A stretch of 64,000 nucleotides of DNA from Neisseria weaveri. Lineage in GTDB: Bacteria > Pseudomonadota > Gammaproteobacteria > Burkholderiales > Neisseriaceae. This document shows positions 24,032 to 34,674 of the stretch, one piece after another (within the stretch, counting starts at the first letter, position 1; each line of letters starts with the position of its first letter). The notes beneath the pieces were generated by a model. The model saw only the letters and a program-made list of their open reading frames with translations. It did no database searches and was not told where the DNA came from. The stretch covers positions 1,984,001-2,048,000 of the forward strand of contig NZ_LR134533.1 in NCBI RefSeq assembly GCF_900638685.1, read 5' to 3'. The translations under genes were made by a program, and so were the position numbers.

Positions 24032-25036
24032 ATGAGTAAAAAAATATTATGCCTTTTGCCTATTTCTTTGTTGGCGGCATGTGCCGGAGGCGGAACCGCT
24101 GAACCAAGTACGCCTTTTGCTATTCCGGTTTTAAAAGAAACAAAGATTGTAAACGATAAATCTGAGATTTCGTTTGAAGCAGGTGTTTTGCATGCTGATG
24201 ATAGCAAGCTGGTAACGCTTCATACTTTGGATGATCCGAAGCAGGCGAAATTGCGGAAGTTGGATATACATCATCATGGTAATTTCGGTCCAAGAGTTGA
24301 TGATGCTTTTGTTTATCAGACACCCGATGGGAAGTTATTCAGATTCGGTACTTATAACACGCCTATACTTCAGGACGGCTTTTCTCCGAGCTACACTCTT
24401 AAAAATTCTCATGAGGGCCAGGCAACAGAAAATGGCGGACGTTTGTTTGCCTGTTGCTCTTTCCAATGGAGGCAGGCATCTGCGACGAGATTGGACAACG
24501 TCGGTTACGGAGCATGGATTGATCCGAACGGTAAAGTCGATTTGTTTGTCGGCGGTGTGCCTGCAGATGTAGCGAAAATGCAAGGTGCTTGGAATAATGA
24601 AGGCAAGCCTAAAGGTACGGCAATCTATGAAGTATGGGGTGTTCGTGAGAAAGGCGGAAAATTTGTGACTTCTTCATACACCGGCTTCTCAACTCCGACT
24701 GATGGCAAATATCCTCGTGGCAAGCCTGAGGCTTCTTATATTTTAGTTAATTTTAATACCAATAAATTAGGCGGAACCATTTTGGGTAATCAAGATTATG
24801 GTCCGGATGTTGTGATGGGTAATGTTGATATTGTCGGTAATAGTTTTAGTGGCTCGGCTAAGTCAGGTGGAGTTAACGGCAATGTTGAAGGTAAGTTTTT
24901 TTCTTCTGATGGTAAAGAGATTGGCGGCAAAGTGGTATTTGACCAAAGCCGTTCTTTAGATACCGTATTCGGCGGCATGCGTGATAAATATAACCCTAGT
25001 GATGAATCGCTTGATTTACCCACTATCGCCAAATAA
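24032..25036 (+). CDS. hpuA: Haemoglobin-haptoglobin utilisation lipoprotein HpuA
   Basis: HpuA is the surface lipoprotein partner of the HpuB receptor and binds haemoglobin or haptoglobin-haemoglobin. The 334-residue product has lipobox LLAAC (Cys13-14 region), then a Gly-rich stretch and an extracellular beta-rich domain containing FACCSFQWRQ. I chose the second ATG because it gives a normal lipoprotein leader (MSKKILCLLPISL). In meningococci a poly-G tract just after the lipobox makes hpuA phase-variable. Here the same place reads GCCGGAGGCGGA, so no homopolymer is present and expression should be stable. hpuB follows after 20 bases. Confidence 0.9.
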   Translation: MSKKILCLLPISLLAACAGGGTAEPSTPFAIPVLKETKIVNDKSEISFEAGVLHADDSKLVTLHTLDDPKQAKLRKLDIHHHGNFGPRVDDAFVYQTPDGKLFRFGTYNTPILQDGFSPSYTLKNSHEGQATENGGRLFACCSFQWRQASATRLDNVGYGAWIDPNGKVDLFVGGVPADVAKMQGAWNNEGKPKGTAIYEVWGVREKGGKFVTSSYTGFSTPTDGKYPRGKPEASYILVNFNTNKLGGTILGNQDYGPDVVMGNVDIVGNSFSGSAKSGGVNGNVEGKFFSSDGKEIGGKVVFDQSRSLDTVFGGMRDKYNPSDESLDLPTIAK

Positions 25037-25056
25037 TTGTTACAAAGGAAAGTAAA

Positions 25057-27579
25057 ATGTCATTTCCGTTTAAACCGGCTTTTTTAGCATTAATGGTTGC
25101 TCAGGTTTATCCTTTGGCGGTTTACGCCGAGACTGCTCCGCAAAATTCTAGTACACCTGAAGCTGCCAATACCACTACTTTGGAAGCAGTAAAAGTACGT
25201 GGTCAGCGTCGTGTTCAAAATTTGGGAGAAGAACGTGTCCGCCGTAAAGCACTGGATGAGAGAATGGTGCAAGACGAGCATGATTTGGTTCGTTATGATC
25301 CCGGTGTAACCGTTGTAGAAGGCGGTCGTGCCGGCTCCAACGGCTTTGCTATTCGTGGTGTGGATAAAGACCGTGTTGCTATTAATGTGGACGGTTTGGC
25401 GCAGGCTGAAAGCCGTTCTTCAGAAGCATTCCAAGAGTTGTTTGGTGCTTACGGCAACTTCAATGCAAACCGAAATGCAGCTGAAATTGAACATATTTCA
25501 GAAGTAACCATTACCAAAGGTGCGGATTCTTTAAAATCCGGTAGCGGTGCGTTGGGTGGTGCGATTAATTACAAAACCAAATCTCCAAGCGATTATTTAA
25601 ACGATGAGAAAAATTATTTCTTGGGCTTGAAAACCGGTTATGTAGGAAGGAATAATCAGCGTTTCAGCAGCATGACTGCAGCAGGGCGTTTCAAAGGTTT
25701 TGAGGCTTTGGGTGTGTACACACGAAGAAAAGGTGATGAAACCAAAAATAATGCTAAATCGTTGGTATATGAAGTTAAAGACACCAATAAAGTGTATAAC
25801 CCGGCTGACCCAAGTATTAGTATGACTGATATCCATTATCCTGATCGGATTAAATCATATGGTAAGTTAAGAAGTTTACCTGATCCGCAAAGATGGAATG
25901 CCGAAAGCGTGTTGTTGAAAGGCGGCTACCGTTTTGGTTTTAGTGATAAGGATGAAAACTATTTCGGTGCGGTTTTTGAAGAAAGCAGAAACGACAGAAA
26001 AACCGAAGAGCTGTCTAATTTGTTTGCCTCAGATTTCTCAGGTAATGCGAGTGCGGATACCCGTAACCGTCAAGATGTTAGTTATAGAAAACGGGTTGGT
26101 TTTGAATTTGAAAACCGTATTAATGATGTTGCTTGGTGGCCTTGGGATGAAATCAAATTCCGTTGGGACAAGCAAGATATCTTAATGAATACTTGGACAT
26201 GGGATTTACCGACTAATTATGCTTTAAAAGGCATTAACAGCGAAGTTTACCATTCGTTCCGTCAATTGAAACAATATAGTCAGCAAAGCCGAATAGATGC
26301 AGAGAAAACCATTGAGTTTGATTCTTTCCCTTTGGCATGGGCTATGCAGTACGGATTGGGTTGGGGTAAAGGCAGTAATGAGAATGACGACCAAACTTAT
26401 TTTGCCAGACTGCATGATAGAAATATTATGACTTCAAGCTCGGGGCAGCGTACTTTCTTGACCGAGAGTGAATCAAAAAACAGAAATTTATACTGGAATC
26501 ATATTTTCCGTTTCGGTGGACAGCAGCAGTATAAATTGAATTTGGGTTGGCGGCACGACCGCGTTCAAAGTAAAGCCTTGGATAATCCGACTTATCCGCA
26601 ATCGTTGAAATTATTGGTGCCCGGTTTGGGAAACGGTACAACGCATAAAGGCAACAGCTACAGCCTTGGTTTCGACTGGCGTTTCCATCCAAACTTTAAC
26701 TTTTTGGCCAAATACAGCAGCGGCTTCCGTGCACCGACTTCTGACGAAAACTGGTTGCTGTTCCCTCATCCGGACTTCTATTTATTGGCCAGTCCCAAGT
26801 TGAAGCATGAAACTGCGAAAAACTACGAATTGGGTATTGCCGGTAGCGGTAAAGCCGGTGAATTCCGTTTGTCCGGTTTCAAAACCAAATACCGTGACTT
26901 TATCGAATTGGCTTATTTAGGTCCGTCTAACTTGACTACGCGTATTGCCATGCTGTCAAACGGCGACAAACTTTTGGGTGCGCCGGTATGGCAAAACGTA
27001 AACCGTGCTTCGGCTAATGTAAACGGTATCGAATTCCAAGGTAAATGGAATTTGGACAGTATTGGTTTGAGTAAAGGTATGCATACAGGTTTGGTGGCCA
27101 GTTATATCAAAGGTAAATCCAAGCATGAAAACGGTAAGAATTATCCGATTAATGCTTTGGCGCCTTGGTCGGCAACTTGGTCGCTGGGTTATGACGCACC
27201 GTCCAAACGCTGGGGGCTGACGACTTTTGTGACCCATACCGCAAGGAAAAAACCTGAAGATACCATCCGCAGTTCGGACGAACGCGATGAACCGTTCCCA
27301 TTTGCACGCCACAGTGGCAACTATACTTTGTGGGATATGGCAGGCTATTATAACTTCGGCAAACACGTTACTTTGCGTGCGGGCGTGTACAACATTACCA
27401 ATAGAGAGTACTATTCGTGGGATTCCCTGCGCAGTATCCGTGAATTCGGTACGGTTAACAGGGTGGACAACTGTAACGTCGGCAACGGTCCGCAACACGC
27501 AACTTGCGCGCATGCCGGTATCACACGTTTCAGCGCACCGGGACGTACGTTTAACGTAACACTTGAAGCGCGATTCTAA
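25057..27579 (+). CDS. hpuB: TonB-dependent haemoglobin-haptoglobin receptor HpuB
   Basis: The 840-residue outer-membrane receptor has a signal peptide cut near VYA-ET (about 24), a TonB-box-like segment (TLEAVKVRGQ) and a plug domain with GFAIRGVDKDRVAINVDGL and GSGALGGAINYKTKS. A 22-strand barrel follows, with SSGFRAPTSDE and LRAGVYNITN. It ends in Phe (EARF), the usual barrel terminal residue. HpuB takes haem from host haemoglobin with TonB energy. The ribosome-binding site AAAGGAAAG is strong. It is cotranscribed with hpuA. Confidence 0.95.
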   Translation: MSFPFKPAFLALMVAQVYPLAVYAETAPQNSSTPEAANTTTLEAVKVRGQRRVQNLGEERVRRKALDERMVQDEHDLVRYDPGVTVVEGGRAGSNGFAIRGVDKDRVAINVDGLAQAESRSSEAFQELFGAYGNFNANRNAAEIEHISEVTITKGADSLKSGSGALGGAINYKTKSPSDYLNDEKNYFLGLKTGYVGRNNQRFSSMTAAGRFKGFEALGVYTRRKGDETKNNAKSLVYEVKDTNKVYNPADPSISMTDIHYPDRIKSYGKLRSLPDPQRWNAESVLLKGGYRFGFSDKDENYFGAVFEESRNDRKTEELSNLFASDFSGNASADTRNRQDVSYRKRVGFEFENRINDVAWWPWDEIKFRWDKQDILMNTWTWDLPTNYALKGINSEVYHSFRQLKQYSQQSRIDAEKTIEFDSFPLAWAMQYGLGWGKGSNENDDQTYFARLHDRNIMTSSSGQRTFLTESESKNRNLYWNHIFRFGGQQQYKLNLGWRHDRVQSKALDNPTYPQSLKLLVPGLGNGTTHKGNSYSLGFDWRFHPNFNFLAKYSSGFRAPTSDENWLLFPHPDFYLLASPKLKHETAKNYELGIAGSGKAGEFRLSGFKTKYRDFIELAYLGPSNLTTRIAMLSNGDKLLGAPVWQNVNRASANVNGIEFQGKWNLDSIGLSKGMHTGLVASYIKGKSKHENGKNYPINALAPWSATWSLGYDAPSKRWGLTTFVTHTARKKPEDTIRSSDERDEPFPFARHSGNYTLWDMAGYYNFGKHVTLRAGVYNITNREYYSWDSLRSIREFGTVNRVDNCNVGNGPQHATCAHAGITRFSAPGRTFNVTLEARF

Positions 27580-27589
27580 TATCTGGTTT

Positions 27590-27623
27590 TTCAGACGGCC
27601 TCTAACTGAAGAGGCCGTCTGAA
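27590..27623. terminator. Uptake-sequence hairpin between hpuB and hemO
   Basis: The arms TTCAGACGGCCTCT and AGAGGCCGTCTGAA pair perfectly across a 6-base loop (AACTGA). It leaves under 30 bases to the hemO start, which is too short for a full promoter. Partial read-through from hpuB into hemO is therefore likely. Confidence 0.7.
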
Positions 27624-27650
27624 AATAATGTACTGTAAAAAGGAAGAGAC

Positions 27651-28253
27651 ATGACTACAGAATTAACATTTGCACAACGTCTGAAAGAAGAAAACCGCAC
27701 TACGCATGACAGCGTGGACAATTTGGTTATGTCCGTAGAGCCGTTTGTCAGCAATGAAAACTATACCAAGTTTTTGAAACTGCAATCTGTTTTTCATAAA
27801 ATTGTTGACGATATCTATAAAGATGAAGCGTTAAACAAAGCGATTCCCCAATTGGCAGACATGGCGCGTTATGATGCGGTTGTTCAAGATTTGAAAGACT
27901 TGAACAGCGAGCCCTATCAATTTTCCGGCAATCTGCCTAAACCCGAAGGCAATGAAGCCATCGGTTGGCTTTATTGTGCGGAAGGTTCAAACTTGGGCGC
28001 GGCGTTTTTGTTTAAAGATGCGCAAAAATTAAGTTTTAATGCCGACAATGGTGCGCGCCACTTGGCTCCCCATCCCGACGGCCGTGGCCAACACTGGCGT
28101 GAGTTTGTGGTTTATCTGAATAATTTGGGTTTGGATAAAGCTGCTCAAGATGAGGCGATTAAAGGCGCGAAAGATGCATTTGCATTCTATAAAGTGATTT
28201 TGCGTGAAATCTTCGGCTTGCCAGAAGGTGCAGAAGCACCAGTCAAAGCATAA
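27651..28253 (+). CDS. hemO: Haem oxygenase
   Basis: HemO opens haem to biliverdin, CO and Fe2+, freeing iron from haem taken up through HpuAB. The 200-residue length fits bacterial enzymes. The proximal haem ligand is His19 in ENRTTHDSVD, and the flexible distal helix is AEGSNLGAAFLF. A strong AAAGGAAGAG ribosome-binding site precedes the ATG. Its place directly after hpuB makes one complete uptake-and-release unit with the Slam, HpuA and HpuB genes. Confidence 0.94.
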   Translation: MTTELTFAQRLKEENRTTHDSVDNLVMSVEPFVSNENYTKFLKLQSVFHKIVDDIYKDEALNKAIPQLADMARYDAVVQDLKDLNSEPYQFSGNLPKPEGNEAIGWLYCAEGSNLGAAFLFKDAQKLSFNADNGARHLAPHPDGRGQHWREFVVYLNNLGLDKAAQDEAIKGAKDAFAFYKVILREIFGLPEGAEAPVKA

Positions 28254-28275
28254 TTTGATTGCTGTTTAATATGGA

Positions 28276-28304
28276 AAGGCCGTCTGAAATTTTCAGACGG
28301 CCTT
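28276..28304. terminator. Bidirectional uptake-sequence terminator between hemO and gloA
   Basis: A perfect inverted uptake-sequence pair (AAGGCCGTCTGAAA/TTTCAGACGGCCTT) between convergent genes. Confidence 0.83.
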
Positions 28305-28322
28305 GTTTATTTGGTTTTTTAT

Positions 28323-28733
28323 TTATTGATATTGGACAGAATCGTTACCGCTTTTTTTCTGGATAAATTCAATTTTGTAACCGTCAGGATCTTCAACGAA
28401 AGCGATGACGGTGGTGCCGTGCTTCATCGGGCCGGCTTCGCGGACAATGTTGCCGCCTTTCTGTTTAACCAAATCACATGCTGCGTAGGCGTCGTCCACT
28501 TCGATGGCGATGTGGCCGTATGCGTTGCCTAAATCGTAGCTTTCCGTATCCCAATTGTGGGTTAATTCTAAAACGGTAGTGTCCGACTCTTCGCCGTAGC
28601 CGACAAATGCCAATGTAAACCGGCCTTCCGGATAGTCTTTTTTACGCAGCAGTTTCATACCTAAAACGTCTTGATAAAAAGCCAAAGATTTTTCCAAATT
28701 GCCGACGCGCAGCATAGTATGCAGCATTCTCAT
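28323..28733 (-). CDS. gloA: Lactoylglutathione lyase (glyoxalase I)
   Basis: GloA isomerises the hemithioacetal of methylglyoxal and glutathione to S-lactoylglutathione. The product starts [16 protein letters not shown], and AGGAA lies 10-14 bases before this ATG, giving 136 residues as in E. coli. Metal ligands of the nickel-type enzyme are visible: His5, Glu57 region ([10 protein letters not shown]), His near 75 (GHIAIEV) and Glu near 123 ([11 protein letters not shown]). It depends on glutathione, which gshB helps make. Confidence 0.92.
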   Translation of the reverse strand: MRMLHTMLRVGNLEKSLAFYQDVLGMKLLRKKDYPEGRFTLAFVGYGEESDTTVLELTHNWDTESYDLGNAYGHIAIEVDDAYAACDLVKQKGGNIVREAGPMKHGTTVIAFVEDPDGYKIEFIQKKSGNDSVQYQ

Positions 28734-29004
28734 GGTGGTATTCCTCAAATGTTTTCATGGTTTGTTTTATTTTAACAGTTAATTTTATTTCGGTGGTGAA
28801 AAAGGGAGGTAAATTGTTTTGAACTTGAGATGTTTATGCATATCAAACGGTTATTGAAATTTAGATTTCAGCTTCGGGAAAAAAGTTGTCATGCTGTCTG
28901 TAATTGTATATAAATATAACCATTAAGAAATGATAAGAATTTTTGTAGTTAAATTACATTTTAGTAAAGTTTTGTTTGATTAACTTTCGATAAAGGAAGT
29001 CGAG

Positions 29005-30540
29005 ATGAGGATTGGTATTCCGAAGGAATCTCTGCCCGGTGAAACCCGTGTTGCGTGTACCCCTGCAACCGTAACCCAGCTGCAAAAACTGGGTTTTGAA
29101 GTTGTGGTGGAACGCGGCGCCGGTTTGGCGGCGAGTTTGGATGATGCGGCATATGAAGCTGCCGGTGCGCTTGTGGCGGATGCAGCGGAAGTATGGTCTA
29201 GCCCGCTGATTTATAAAGTCAACGCACCTTCTGAAAGCGAAGTAGGCCGTCTGAATGCAGGCCAAACGCTGGTGAGCTTCTTATGGCCCGCACAAAATCC
29301 CGAGTTGGTGCAAAAGCTTACCGATAAAAAAGTGAACGTGCTGGCTATGGATATGGTGCCGCGTATTTCGCGTGCACAGGCGTTGGATGCGCTGTCGTCT
29401 ATGGCGAACATCAGCGGCTACCGTGCCGTAATTGAAGCGGCGAATGCGTTCGGCCGTTTCTTTACCGGCCAGATTACCGCTGCGGGCAAAGTGCCGCCGG
29501 CGCAAGTGCTGGTGATTGGTGCGGGTGTAGCCGGTTTGGCGGCGATTGGTACGGCAAACTCGTTGGGCGCGGTGGTTAAAGCGTTCGACACCCGTTTGGA
29601 AGTGGCCGAACAAATCGAATCAATGGGCGGCCAATTCCTTAAGCTCGATTTCCCGCAAGAGTCGGGCGGCAGCGGCGACGGTTACGCCAAAGTGATGAGC
29701 GAAGAGTTTATCGCGGCGGAAATGAAACTGTTTGCCGAGCAAGCCCGACAAGTGGACATCATCATCACGACGGCGGCCATTCCGGGCAAACCTGCGCCGA
29801 AGTTGATTACCAAAGAAATGGTGGAAAGCATGAAGCCGGGTTCGGTGATTGTCGATTTGGCGGCGGCTACCGGCGGCAACTGCGAATTGACCAAACCGGG
29901 CGAGCTGTTCGTTACCGATAACGGTGTGAAAATCATCGGCTACACCGATATGGCCAACCGTTTGGCCGGCCAGTCCTCACAGCTTTACGCCACCAACCTT
30001 GTGAACCTGAGCAAACTGTTAAGCCCGAATAAAGACGGTGAAATTGCGCTTGATTTCGAAGATGTGATTATCCGCAACATGACCGTTACGCGCGACGGCG
30101 AAATCACTTTCCCGCCGCCCGCGATTCAAGTGTCCGCCGCGCCGCAACAGCAAGCGCAAGCCGCGCCTGTGGCGAAACCCGAGCCGAAACCCGTTCCGAC
30201 ATGGAAAAAACTCGCTCCAGCGGTAATCGGTGCGGTTTTGGTATTGTGGATGGGTGCGGTAGCTCCGGCCGAATTCTTAAACCACTTTATCGTGTTCGTG
30301 CTGGCTTGCGTGATCGGCTATTACGTGGTGTGGAACGTGAGCCATTCGCTGCACACGCCGCTGATGTCGGTAACCAATGCCATTTCCGGCATTATCGTAG
30401 TGGGTGCGCTGCTGCAAATCGGGCAGGGTAACGGCGTGGTGTCGTTCCTCGCCTTTATTGCCGTGCTGATTGCCAGCATTAATATCTTCGGCGGTTTCTA
30501 CGTTACCCGCCGCATGTTGAATATGTTCCGTAAAGGTTAA
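29005..30540 (+). CDS. pntA: NAD(P) transhydrogenase subunit alpha
   Basis: PntA carries the NAD(H)-binding domain I and part of the membrane domain of the proton-pumping transhydrogenase, which makes NADPH from NADH. The 511-residue length equals the E. coli form. MRIGIPKE and GETRVACTP open the domain, [15 protein letters not shown] near 173 is the dinucleotide-binding loop, and a Gln/Pro/Ala-rich linker near 375-400 leads to four C-terminal spans. AAAGGAAG precedes the ATG. The approximately 250-base upstream gap has no gene. Confidence 0.96.
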   Translation: MRIGIPKESLPGETRVACTPATVTQLQKLGFEVVVERGAGLAASLDDAAYEAAGALVADAAEVWSSPLIYKVNAPSESEVGRLNAGQTLVSFLWPAQNPELVQKLTDKKVNVLAMDMVPRISRAQALDALSSMANISGYRAVIEAANAFGRFFTGQITAAGKVPPAQVLVIGAGVAGLAAIGTANSLGAVVKAFDTRLEVAEQIESMGGQFLKLDFPQESGGSGDGYAKVMSEEFIAAEMKLFAEQARQVDIIITTAAIPGKPAPKLITKEMVESMKPGSVIVDLAAATGGNCELTKPGELFVTDNGVKIIGYTDMANRLAGQSSQLYATNLVNLSKLLSPNKDGEIALDFEDVIIRNMTVTRDGEITFPPPAIQVSAAPQQQAQAAPVAKPEPKPVPTWKKLAPAVIGAVLVLWMGAVAPAEFLNHFIVFVLACVIGYYVVWNVSHSLHTPLMSVTNAISGIIVVGALLQIGQGNGVVSFLAFIAVLIASINIFGGFYVTRRMLNMFRKG

Positions 30541-30550
30541 GGAGGCGAGA

Positions 30551-31936
30551 ATGTCACAAGGATTAGTTACTGCGGCATATATCGTCGCTGCAATCTTATT
30601 TATTTTTTCATTGGCCGGCCTGTCGAAACAGGAAACCGCCAAAAACGGCTGCTATTACGGCATTGCCGGTATGGTGATTGCTTTATTTGCCACCGTGTTC
30701 AGCGAACAAACCTCAGGCTTGGGTTGGATTATTATCGCTATGGCCATCGGTGCGGCTATCGGTATTTACAAAGCCCAAAAAGTGGAAATGACCGAAATGC
30801 CCGAATTGATTGCCTTGCTGCACAGCTTCGTGGGTTTGGCTGCCGTGTTGGTGGGCTTCAACAGCTTTATCGAAGCGGACAAGGTATCTTCCGATATGCA
30901 CACCATTCATTTGGTGGAAGTGTTTCTCGGCATTTTCATCGGTGCCGTAACCTTTACCGGTTCGATTGTGGCGTTCGGCAAACTGAACGGCAAACTCAGC
31001 AGCGCGCCCTTGCAACTGCCTCACAAACACAAGCTGAATCTGGCTGCTTTAGTAGTATCGTTTATCCTGATGCTGGTGTTTGTATCGGCTGATGGCAGCT
31101 GGTTGGCTCTGATTCTGATGACCGCCATCGCGCTCGCTTTCGGTTGGCATTTGGTGGCCTCCATCGGCGGTGCTGATATGCCGGTGGTGGTTTCCATGCT
31201 GAACTCGTATTCAGGCTGGGCGGCCGCCGCAGCGGGCTTTATGCTTGCCAACGACTTGCTGATTGTTACCGGTGCGTTGGTCGGATCAAGCGGTGCGATT
31301 TTGTCTTATATTATGTGTAAGGCCATGAATCGCTCGTTCATTTCCGTGATTGCCGGCGGCTTCGGCACCGACGGTTCTTCCACAGCAGCAGGCGGAGAAG
31401 AAATCGGCGAATACCGCGAAGTGAAACCTGCCGAAGTGGCTGAAATGCTCAAAGGCGCAAACTCAGTGATCATCACGCCCGGATACGGTATGGCCGTTGC
31501 CCAAGCGCAATACCCCGTTGCCGAAATCACCGATTTACTGCGCAAACAAGGTGTGGAAGTGCGCTTCGGTATCCACCCCGTAGCAGGCCGTCTGCCCGGA
31601 CACATGAACGTATTGCTGGCCGAAGCCAAAGTGCCTTACGACATCGTGTTGGAGATGGATGAAATTAACGATGATTTCCCCGAAACCGACGTGGTGCTGG
31701 TGATCGGCGCGAACGACACCGTGAACCCTGCCGCCCAAACCGATCCGAACAGCCCGATTGCCGGCATGCCGGTATTGGAAGTGTGGAAAGCCAAAGAGGT
31801 GGTGGTATTCAAACGCTCGATGAACACAGGTTATGCCGGCGTGCAAAACCCGCTGTTCTTCAATGAAAACAGCGTGATGTGCTTCGGCGATGCGAAAGCG
31901 ACTGTGGATGAGATTCTGGCGGAATTGAAGAAATAA
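30551..31936 (+). CDS. pntB: NAD(P) transhydrogenase subunit beta
   Basis: The 461-residue subunit has an N-terminal membrane domain of about nine spans that contributes the proton channel. The C-terminal NADP(H)-binding domain III has [41 protein letters not shown] and [15 protein letters not shown]. It lies 10 bases after pntA with AAGGAGG in between, so the two are one operon. All nucleotide-binding motifs are intact. Confidence 0.96.
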   Translation: MSQGLVTAAYIVAAILFIFSLAGLSKQETAKNGCYYGIAGMVIALFATVFSEQTSGLGWIIIAMAIGAAIGIYKAQKVEMTEMPELIALLHSFVGLAAVLVGFNSFIEADKVSSDMHTIHLVEVFLGIFIGAVTFTGSIVAFGKLNGKLSSAPLQLPHKHKLNLAALVVSFILMLVFVSADGSWLALILMTAIALAFGWHLVASIGGADMPVVVSMLNSYSGWAAAAAGFMLANDLLIVTGALVGSSGAILSYIMCKAMNRSFISVIAGGFGTDGSSTAAGGEEIGEYREVKPAEVAEMLKGANSVIITPGYGMAVAQAQYPVAEITDLLRKQGVEVRFGIHPVAGRLPGHMNVLLAEAKVPYDIVLEMDEINDDFPETDVVLVIGANDTVNPAAQTDPNSPIAGMPVLEVWKAKEVVVFKRSMNTGYAGVQNPLFFNENSVMCFGDAKATVDEILAELKK

Positions 31937-31976
31937 GGCCTTCTGAAAAATATAGTATTTGTTTAAGCGTTTAAAC

Positions 31977-32008
31977 AAAGGCCGTCTGAAAATTTTCAGA
32001 CGGCCTTT
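31977..32008. terminator. Bidirectional uptake-sequence terminator between pntB and res
   Basis: AAAGGCCGTCTGAAAA pairs with TTTTCAGACGGCCTTT between convergent genes. A degenerate uptake sequence (AAGGCCTTCTGAAAA) lies at 31935. Confidence 0.83.
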
Positions 32009-32028
32009 GTTATTTACACAGATGGAGT

Positions 32029-34674
32029 TTAATCAGGATCGAGTTCACTAAGTTCTTGAACATCCCGATATTGCAATTCGGGCAGTTCGGCGAAATATTT
32101 TTCGGCGCATTCGATTTTCAAACGCTCAGAGTAACGGAGTTGGTCTTTATCCACGCCCGCTTGTATACCTTTAGCTGTGCCTTTGGTTTCTGCAACGAAA
32201 AACGCTTGTTTCCCGGTTTCGGCAACTACCGCCCAGTCGGGATTGTAGTTGCCCAAAGGTGTGGGAATCTTGAACCATTTGGGTAGTTTGAAATAGAAAG
32301 GTATTTTTCCAAACGTATCGTCGTTGTAGTTTTCACAATCGCGGGCGAAATTTTTTTCAATAGCTGAATCCAGCGGGATATAGTTTTCATTAATGGTTTT
32401 CTCCGGTCTGCTTACTTTAAACGTGTAGTCGTTTTCGTAAAACTCCGTGCCGTTGGTTTCCATATCTCGCCATTTTTCCATCAGGCTTTGGCAATAGCGT
32501 TCGTCTTCGCTGATGTCGTAGCGTATGCCTTTTACCATCAGGTTTTGCAGAGCAACGTTGATTTTGTCGGCGGCAAGGTCGATAAAACGTTGCGGATTGC
32601 CGGGTAGGTCGGGCAGGCGGTCGGATTGGACGAGGATTTCATACACGGTGCGCCGTGTCAGCCCCGTTTTTTTCTGAATGGCACCCAATACGTCGGGAAT
32701 AGCCCATTCGGCTTCCACGGCCAAGCTGCGGCTGGCGGTTTCTTCTGCCCAAACGCCGTCGGTTTGCGACTGCTTGATTCGGGCTTTGTGCATTTGTATT
32801 TTCGGTTTTTGGATTTCGGGCATATGGCGCACGGTTTCGGCGGCGGATTCAATCAGTACGGCCGTGTCGAAATCCACGCGGTAGCGCGGTTTGCGGCTGA
32901 GTTTCTGCCAAACGGCCTGAAACGCGGGGTCGAGCGTAAAATCTTTACGGTAGCGCACGGTTTTTTTACGGGCGGCGTTTTTGATATTGTCCGATGCAAA
33001 CGTGATGCCGCACTCGTCTTGGTATTCCTGTTGCAGTGTGGCGGCAAAATGCTCGTAGCTTTCATTGGGAATAACCGTGAGTACGTTCACTTTTTCATCG
33101 CGCACCCGCACACCGCTTTGGTTGACTGCCAAACGCAGGCCGCGTCCGATTTCCTGCCGTTTTTTGATCGGCGAGTTGCTTTCGTTAAGCGTGCAGATTT
33201 GAAACACGTTCGGGTTATCCCAGCCTTCTTTCAGGGCGGAATGTGAAAAGATAAAGCGCAAAGGACTGTCGAACGAAAGCAGCGTTTCTTTGTCGCGCAT
33301 AATCAGATGGTAAGTGTCGTTGTCGGCCTGCGTTGTACCGTTGGTGTTTTTCAGACGGCCTTGTTTGTCTTGCGAAAAATAGCCGTTGTGTACGCCTTCC
33401 GGGCTTTCTCCGCCCGAAAGTTCGGTGTAAATCTCTTCAAACCACAAAGCAAACTTGCCCGCTTCGCCCGCCGCCGTGCGGTAGTTTTCCACCTTGTCGA
33501 TAAAAAACAGCGACAGCACCTTGATGCCGTAGGCTTTCAGGCGTTTTTCCTTTTTCAGGTGTTCGGCAACGGTATGGTGAATCTGCATTTTCATGATATT
33601 GTCGCGCATCGCATCACCGCTGCCGCGCTCGATTGTTCGGCCGTCTGAAAGCGCGATTTCCTGTGTTTCGCTATCCATGCCTTCAATGATAAAGCCGTGT
33701 CGGTAGGCTTCGTTGCCGCCCGATTTGTCAAACAAATCATCGCCGCTTTTTACGCTCACGGTTTTCTTTTTCGTCTGCCGTGCATCCTGAACCAGAATGT
33801 TCACTTTCGCTTTCAGACGGCCTTTTGCTGGCCGCACCACTTCCAGCAGCTCTACCGGCGCACCATTCACATCGTTTTGCGCCGTAACCGACAACACTTC
33901 GATCTGCTTAACCAGCTTCAGGTTATAAGCCTGCACCGGGTTCAGGCTGTAAATCTTGTGGCGGCTTGCTTTGTGGGTGGCCGAATAACGCAATGTAAAC
34001 AGCGGGTTGAGCGATTCAATCGCTTTCAGACGGCCTTCCGTTTCCATATTCTGCGGTTCGTCGATAATCACAATCGGACGCGTTTGGCTGATTTGCGTAA
34101 TGGGCGCATCGCCGCTTTCGTTGACCTGATTGATCACATTCAAGTCTTTTTCAAACGACTGGATATTGATGACCAAAATTTCAATATTGTCGTTAACGGC
34201 AAAAGAGCGCAACGCCGACAAACGGCTGCTGCTGTATTCTGCATAATTCATCACGGGCTTGTCGAACAGGTCGGCAAAGTGCGTGCGCGTGCTGCGCAGG
34301 GTTTGCAATACCCCCTCGCGGATGGCCACGCTCGGCACCACAATCACAAACTTCGTCCAGCCGTATTGCCGGTTCAACTCGAAAATCGTGCGCAGATAAA
34401 CATAGGTTTTGCCCGTACCCGTTTCCATTTCTACCGAAAAATTCAAGCCGTGTTTGCCGATGTCGGTTTCAGGCAGGCCTTTTTCAGCCTGTACCGTATT
34501 CAGATTGCGGCCTATGGTTTCCCAATCCAAAGCCAATTCATTACCCACAAAGCGGTTGGGAGCGCTGCTTTGCAGGGAAAAAACCTGTTTGCAGTCCGGC
34601 TGCCCTTCAAACAGGCCGACGACTGCTTTTTCCGCATCAAGCTGGTAATTCAGTTGTTCAAATTTCAGTTCCAT
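32029..34674 (-). CDS. Type III restriction enzyme, Res subunit
   Basis: The 881-residue subunit combines an SF2 translocase and a nuclease. Walker A is METGTGKTYVY (residues 83-93), motif II is the type III-specific DEPQ at 205-208, RYSATH near 230 is motif III, and GWDNPNVFQICTLNE and QEIGRGLRLAVNQ are motifs V-VI. The C-terminal PD-(D/E)xK nuclease is seen as NPDW followed by AETKG near 820-845. No stop or frameshift interrupts it, so the system should restrict when Mod is on. It lies downstream of mod on the same strand with a palindrome-rich gap of 269 bases. Confidence 0.93.
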   Translation of the reverse strand: MELKFEQLNYQLDAEKAVVGLFEGQPDCKQVFSLQSSAPNRFVGNELALDWETIGRNLNTVQAEKGLPETDIGKHGLNFSVEMETGTGKTYVYLRTIFELNRQYGWTKFVIVVPSVAIREGVLQTLRSTRTHFADLFDKPVMNYAEYSSSRLSALRSFAVNDNIEILVINIQSFEKDLNVINQVNESGDAPITQISQTRPIVIIDEPQNMETEGRLKAIESLNPLFTLRYSATHKASRHKIYSLNPVQAYNLKLVKQIEVLSVTAQNDVNGAPVELLEVVRPAKGRLKAKVNILVQDARQTKKKTVSVKSGDDLFDKSGGNEAYRHGFIIEGMDSETQEIALSDGRTIERGSGDAMRDNIMKMQIHHTVAEHLKKEKRLKAYGIKVLSLFFIDKVENYRTAAGEAGKFALWFEEIYTELSGGESPEGVHNGYFSQDKQGRLKNTNGTTQADNDTYHLIMRDKETLLSFDSPLRFIFSHSALKEGWDNPNVFQICTLNESNSPIKKRQEIGRGLRLAVNQSGVRVRDEKVNVLTVIPNESYEHFAATLQQEYQDECGITFASDNIKNAARKKTVRYRKDFTLDPAFQAVWQKLSRKPRYRVDFDTAVLIESAAETVRHMPEIQKPKIQMHKARIKQSQTDGVWAEETASRSLAVEAEWAIPDVLGAIQKKTGLTRRTVYEILVQSDRLPDLPGNPQRFIDLAADKINVALQNLMVKGIRYDISEDERYCQSLMEKWRDMETNGTEFYENDYTFKVSRPEKTINENYIPLDSAIEKNFARDCENYNDDTFGKIPFYFKLPKWFKIPTPLGNYNPDWAVVAETGKQAFFVAETKGTAKGIQAGVDKDQLRYSERLKIECAEKYFAELPELQYRDVQELSELDPD

